From: Ancistrus triradiatus
Lineage: Eukaryota; Chordata; Actinopteri; Siluriformes; Loricariidae
DNA length: 64,000 bases
Assembly (NCBI GenBank): GCA_025084515.1
Contig: JAJAGP010000355.1
Location: 1-64,000 of the forward strand
Direction of reading: 5' to 3'
Part shown: in pieces, positions 59,490 to 64,000 of the stretch
Position numbering within the stretch: position 1 is the first letter of the stretch
Layout: every line of letters begins with the position of its first letter
Notes under the pieces: model-generated
Databases searched by the model: none
What the model was told of the DNA's origin: nothing
The model's input: only the letters and a program-made list of their open reading frames with translations
Made by a program: the position numbers and the translations under genes

Positions 59490-60465
59490 GGTGAGAATGC
59501 TGTATTTAATACCGTTTCAGTAGCTTTAAAATACAAGTTGTCATACCTATTTTTAATACAAGAACTTGTTAATGCGTTCTAATCTCAAATTTTCTAGCTA
59601 CGATTAAATGGCACTTGAACAGGGAGAAACCCACTGGGAAATTAAATCAGACACAGATCATTTCTGAGTCTCCATGTGGTGCTATTTGTCTTGTCTTTTT
59701 CCGAATATACCAGTTCTCAAAACCTGCAACCAGGCAACAGGATGCTACCATGGAAACCTCGCATGGTAACGACAATCAGATTCAACTTTGTACACTCACT
59801 GACCTCTGCGCTTTCATGAGAAAAATAAACATTTCAGACAGAAGTAAAATTGTGGCAGATACATAACTAAATACTAAATACAGTAAGACAGGAAAGGAAT
59901 AAACGCGATAAAATACAGTAAATCTGTGGAGAAACCAGACAGGGGACACTAAAAAGGTGTGTGATCTCTAGTCAAAAATAACAATAGCAGACTAAATAAT
60001 AAACAAAATTATGTTGGAAAGTCTGGAGCATGACAGACTCCACAAGAGGAAGCCTGTTTCACCTCTATGGGTGGTTCGTATTTGATTGAGGCAAACATAG
60101 CACAGAAGGACTAGCTTAGTGCTGTGCTATTATTAGCTCCACTGGAAGGAAAGACTTCCCAGTAACTCATGAAACTGAAAAATCCTTCCACTGCTCTATC
60201 CTTAGTCTCAAAAGTCAAAATGGCCCAAGCACTCACATCCTTCTGTGAGAAAACAGGAGACCATGAATACCACTGGTCAGAAGCATGGGCTCCGAAATAA
60301 ATTTAAGTTTCAACCTTTAAGCAGCCAAACCCTCAAATGTTTTATTTAATTTACAACAAAATGCATATCTACCATACATGACCAGCTCAAGAGTGAAATG
60401 AACTTGTAACAATTGTGCAAACAGAGATCGTGAATACATGCTCATTCATTCATTTACTTATTTAT
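59490..60465. other. Nothing recognised
   Basis: AT-rich single-copy-looking DNA with no gene or named repeat. Confidence 0.5.
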
Positions 60466-60469
60466 TTTC

Positions 60470-60600
60470 TTAGCCGCTTAAGCCTGTTCAGGGTCGGGGG
60501 AAGTCGGTGCCTATAGCCGGTGGCACAGTGCACAAGGCAAGAACAACCCTAGATAGGGCATCAATCCACAAGCTGGGCTAATTCATTCCATTGTTGTTAT
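60470..60600. repeat. Fragment of a dispersed fish repeat
   Basis: AGCCGCTTAAGCCTGTTCAG, GGTGCCTATAGCCGGTGGCA and AGGGCATCAATCCAC resemble the common CCGCTTxxCCTGTTCAGGGTC dispersed repeat. Boundaries approximate. Confidence 0.5.
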
Positions 60601-60654
60601 TGTAATATATTTAAGACAAGTACTGTACCTACTGCTTTCTTACAACTCACTGCA

Positions 60655-60886
60655 TTTTTTAAATTTATTTCTGCATAAATATGATGTAACACATCTAAGC
60701 ATCTAAGCAACTGAGACACAAGTCTAATCCAACAGAAATTATATTATACCAAGTATAATACTTTTGTCACATCTGGTGAATTTGTATTGGTATTATCATT
60801 ATCTACTTTTAGGACGATGTTTCAGGTCATATTTATGCAGAAATATAGAAACTTCTAAAGGGTTCACAAACTTTCAAGCACCACTG
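60655..60886 (+). mobile_element. Tc1-like family B, two inverted-repeat pieces
   Basis: TTTCTGCATAAATATGATGT at the left and AACTTTCAAGCACCACTG at the right. The internal region is gone. Confidence 0.65.
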
Positions 60887-61054
60887 TATATTACAGTTAA
60901 TATATTAGGCTACACAGTAGCAGTTTTGTTAAATTACAATTATCGTATAAGTAAGTTCAAATAGAAATGTTTCTTCAGCTTATGGTGTTGAATGATAGGT
61001 CCTAAACATATCCAGCATCTCTGTACAAAGGGAGGGATAGAAAGACAGAACCTA

Positions 61055-61736
61055 AAGTGGGGCAAAAAAGTATTTAGTCAGCCACGGATTGTGCAAGTTC
61101 TCCTACTTAGAAAGATGAGAGAGGTCTGTAATTTTCATCATAGCTACACTTCAACTATGAGAGACAAAATGAGAAAAAAAAATCCAGGAAATCACATTGT
61201 AGGATTTCTAAAGAATTTAATTGTAAATCATGGTGGAAAATAAGTATTTGGTCAATAACAAAAGTTCAACTCAATACTTTGTAACATAACCTTTAGTTGG
61301 CAATGACAGAGGTCAAACATTTTCTGTAAGTCTTCACCAGGTTGGCACACACTGTAGCTGGTATTTTGGTATTTCCTTCCCAGTGTCCTTCCACAGCTCT
61401 TTGGTCTTGGCCATGGTTGAGTTTGTAGTCTGACTGTTTGAGGCTGTGGACAGGTGTCTTTTATACACATAACAGGTCAAACAGGTGCCGTTAATATACG
61501 CAACGAGTGGAGGACAGAAGAGCTTGCCTGTTTGTGGGTGACCAAATACTTATTTTCCACCATAATTTACAATTAAATTCTTTAAAAATCTTACAACATG
61601 ATTTCTCATTTGTTTTTCTCATTATGTCTCTCATAGTTGAAGTGTACCTATGATGAAAATTACAGACCTCTCTCATCTTTCTAAGTAGGAGAACTTGTAC
61701 AATCAGTGGCTGACTAAATACTTTTTTGCCCCACTA
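61055..61736 (-). mobile_element. Tc1-like family A, internally deleted (~680 bp)
   Basis: Both termini are present (AAGTGGGGCAAAAAAG and TTTTTTGCCCCACTA) with TA at each border. It keeps the C-terminal piece (CQPGED region) and the start codon region (CCATGGTTGAG, 61413) around a large deletion. Confidence 0.88.
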
Positions 61737-61737
61737 T

Positions 61738-62545
61738 ACATTGTGTTTCCTTAGGAAACAACAAGGACTATGGTGGTGAAGTGATTGAAGGTATTGGTCA
61801 ATTAACACAAAGGTTGAGGGTTCACATCCCAGCATAGCCCAAGCTGAAGAAGGCCCTTAACCAGGGGCATCGGACAGGGGGTAATGGTGGACCTGCTTAC
61901 TCGGGGCCCTCCTTAGTTGGGGGGGGCCTCAAAAATACATTTATTTTTGTTTGTAATTTTTATACTCTGTGTTATTATAGTAATAGATAATAACAGACTG
62001 CACTACTGTGTCCCTGTCCTTATCCTTCAATTGCTTCCAGTGTACCTTGTGAAGCCACGGTCACACTAGTCACTTGCAATACAGTATATTTGGTGAATAC
62101 AGTGTATTTTTAAAGATCGAACACAGCTCTCAGCATAGTTCAATGGACATAGATGGCATTCTGCATGGCCCCCATCTACACCCTCCACGTCCCTCATTAG
62201 TTAATCTCAACTTTTATTTTATTCAGTGATTAAATATACGGTGATGCACTGCAAGAAACTTGCTGTGAGCCAGCAGAATGCGTTTAACTGTTTTTATTTA
62301 TTCATATAAGCTTACCACAAAGAGCTATTTTTATTTACGCATATGCACTTACCACATGCTGACATGACTGAAAGCATGTGCAATATCCTTTGCTTAAAAA
62401 TACAGCATGCGTTCCTCCATTCTATCAGTGAATGTGGGTAAATAAGAAAAGCAAAATGCTCCCATGCTGTCTCACAGTGAGTTACCTCATGTGCTATTCC
62501 TTACAGGTAACCACTGAATAAAATAAAAATGACTTACCACTGGGA
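61738..62545. other. Mostly unrecognised; possible repeat fragment at 61860-61930
   Basis: A GC-rich patch (GGTAATGGTGGACCTGCTTA, then GGGGCCCTCCTTAG) may be a transposon end. Otherwise nothing that I can name. Confidence 0.35.
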
Positions 62546-62547
62546 GA

Positions 62548-62800
62548 GGGTGGTATGGTGGAGCAAGCCAGTAGTGCAGTCTCTGCACAGCTCCAGAGAT
62601 CCCTGGTTCAACCTCAAACTCCCCCTGTGTGGAGCTTGCGTGTCCTCCCCACGTTGGCGCGAGTTTACTCTGGTTTCCTCCCTCGTTCCAAAGACATGCA
62701 TTAATTGTTCGCTTGAAATTGTCCCCAGTGTGAATTAGTCTGTCGTGAATTGTTATAACCTTGCCCCTGTCATTGATGCTGATTTGATGTTAAATAAACA
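62548..62800 (+). mobile_element. SINE-like element, second family
   Basis: GGTATGGTGGAGCAAGCCAG (head), TCCCTGGTTCAACCTCAAAC (B-box-like), GTGTGGAGCTTGCGTGTCCT, TCTGGTTTCCTCCCTCGTTC and CCAAAGACATG. Same family as 55035 and 36111. Confidence 0.6.
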
Positions 62801-62830
62801 AACCTTTAAGACAAGTAGAGGGTGTATGTA

Positions 62831-63826
62831 CAGTGGTGCTTGAAAGTTTGTGAACCCTTTATAATTTTCTATATATCTGCATAAATATGACCTAAAACAT
62901 CATCAGATTTTCACACAAGTCCTAAAAGTAGATAAAGAGAACCAAGAACAAAAGAGAACAAATGAGACAAAAATATTATACCTGTATTATACCTATAATA
63001 GTTGGTGAGGTCACAAAGGCCCCCAGGGTAACTTCTAAGCAACTGAAGGTCTCTCTCACATTGGCTAATGCTAATGTTCATGAGTCCACCATCAGAAGAA
63101 CACTGAACAACAATGGTGTGCATGGCAGGGTTGCAAGGAGAAAGCCACTGCTCTCCAAAAAGAACATTGCTGCTCGTCTGCAGTTTGCTAAAGATCACGT
63201 GGATGAGCCAGAAGGCTATTGGAAGAATGTTTTGTGGACGGATGAGACCAAAATAGAACTTTTTGGTTTAAAAGAAAAGCGTTATGTTTGGAGAAAGGAA
63301 AACCCTGCATTCCAGCATAAGAACCTTATCCCATCTGTGGAAACATGGTGGTGGTAGTGTCATGGTTTTGGGCCTGTTTTTGCTGAATCTGGGACAGGAC
63401 GGCTTGCCATCATTGATGGAACAATGAATTCTTAATGATTTCAGAGAATTCCCTAAAGGAAAATGTCAGGGACATCTGTCCATGAACTGAATCTCTAGAG
63501 AAGGTGGGTCATGCAACAAGACAACGACCCTAAGCACACAAGTCTTTCTAATACTAACCAAAGAATGGTCACAGAAGAATAAAGTTCATGTTTTGGAATG
63601 GCCAAGTCAAAGTCCTGACCTTAATCCAATGGAAATGTTGTGGAAGGACCTGAAGTGAGCAGCTAATGTGAGGAAACCCACCAACATCCCAGAGCTGAAG
63701 CTGTTCTGTACGGAGGAATGGGCTAAAATTCCTCCAAGCCGGTGTGCAGGACTGATCAACAGCTACAGGAAACGTTTAGTTACAGTTGCACAGGGGGGTC
63801 ACACCAGATACTGTAAGCAAAGGATC
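62831..63826 (+). mobile_element. Tc1-like family B, right end replaced
   Basis: Left end CAGTGGTGCTTGAAAGTTTG after TA at 62829-62830. The open frame at 62962-63354 has VTSKQLKVSLTLANANVHES, GRVARRKPLLSKKNIAARLQ and VLWTDETKIELFGLKEKRY (first Asp). A frameshift follows near 63350; QQDNDPKHTS-like and NPMEMLWKDLK blocks lie further on. The element stops at about 63826 without its right inverted repeat. Confidence 0.88.
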
Positions 63827-63985
63827 TGCGGCTAACGTCTTGGTGCCAGATACCACAAGACATCTTCAGAAGTCCTGTGGAGTCCATGCCTCAATGGGAC
63901 AGAGCCTTGGCGGCACAAGGGAGACCTACACAATATTAAACAGGCTGCTTTATTGTTATGGCTTACTGTGGAATTCAGGCTGTAT
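63827..63985 (+). mobile_element. Tc1-like family F, 3' end fused to the family B copy
   Basis: GCTAACGTCTTGGTGCCAGA, ATACCACAAGACATCTTCAG, GGAGTCCATGCCTCAATGGG and GGAGACCTACACAATATTAA are the C-terminal block (the VESMPRR-like and GGPTQY-like region) and part of the right inverted repeat (TTATTGTTATGGCTTA). Confidence 0.7.
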
Positions 63986-64000
63986 CAGAGATCACAAAAC

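Overview
This is AT-rich vertebrate nuclear DNA from a teleost fish. Exons are short with GT/AG introns, there are long dinucleotide microsatellites, and many Tc1-like DNA transposon families sit alongside an L2-type LINE, tRNA-derived SINEs with the usual fish 3' tail and LTR remnants. I see no prokaryotic gene organisation, rRNA gene or CRISPR array, and no tRNA that looks functional.

One host gene is present, on the minus strand: an NrCAM orthologue (neuronal cell adhesion molecule, L1 family). I placed 28 coding exons between 36,846 (start codon) and 2,036. Every junction has a GT donor and an AG acceptor and the reading phase is kept throughout, giving 3,599 coding nt, or 1,199 codons plus 2 nt. 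In order they encode a signal peptide, six Ig domains, five fibronectin III domains, one transmembrane helix and the start of the cytoplasmic tail. The last coding exon or exons, which should carry the ankyrin-binding FIGQY motif, lie below position 1. Three microexons (18, 30 and 30 nt) match places where vertebrate NrCAM carries short optional inserts.

Layout: 1-2,035 is a 3' intron; 2,036-5,700 holds the cytoplasmic, transmembrane and second FN5 exons, with a 228-bp CT tract against the transmembrane exon acceptor; 5,700-16,800 is mostly repeat-filled intron and includes a LINE flanked by about 695-bp direct repeats; 16,800-22,900 holds the FNIII exons; 23,200-34,215 holds the Ig exons; 36,753-36,929 is the signal-peptide exon. 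From 36,930 to 64,000 I found no coding exon. This part is 5' intron or upstream DNA with Tc1-like copies, LTR-like blocks, SINEs and some repeat-poor stretches.

At least eight Tc1-like families can be told apart by their terminal repeats. All copies appear dead (frameshifts, deletions, lost ends), though two are close to full length. I found no new gene system. The points most worth following up are the microexons, the CT-tract acceptor, the inverted Tc1 ends around exons 21-23, the very long repeats around the LINE, and a block at about 44.6-46.5 kb that looks like poorly polished assembly.
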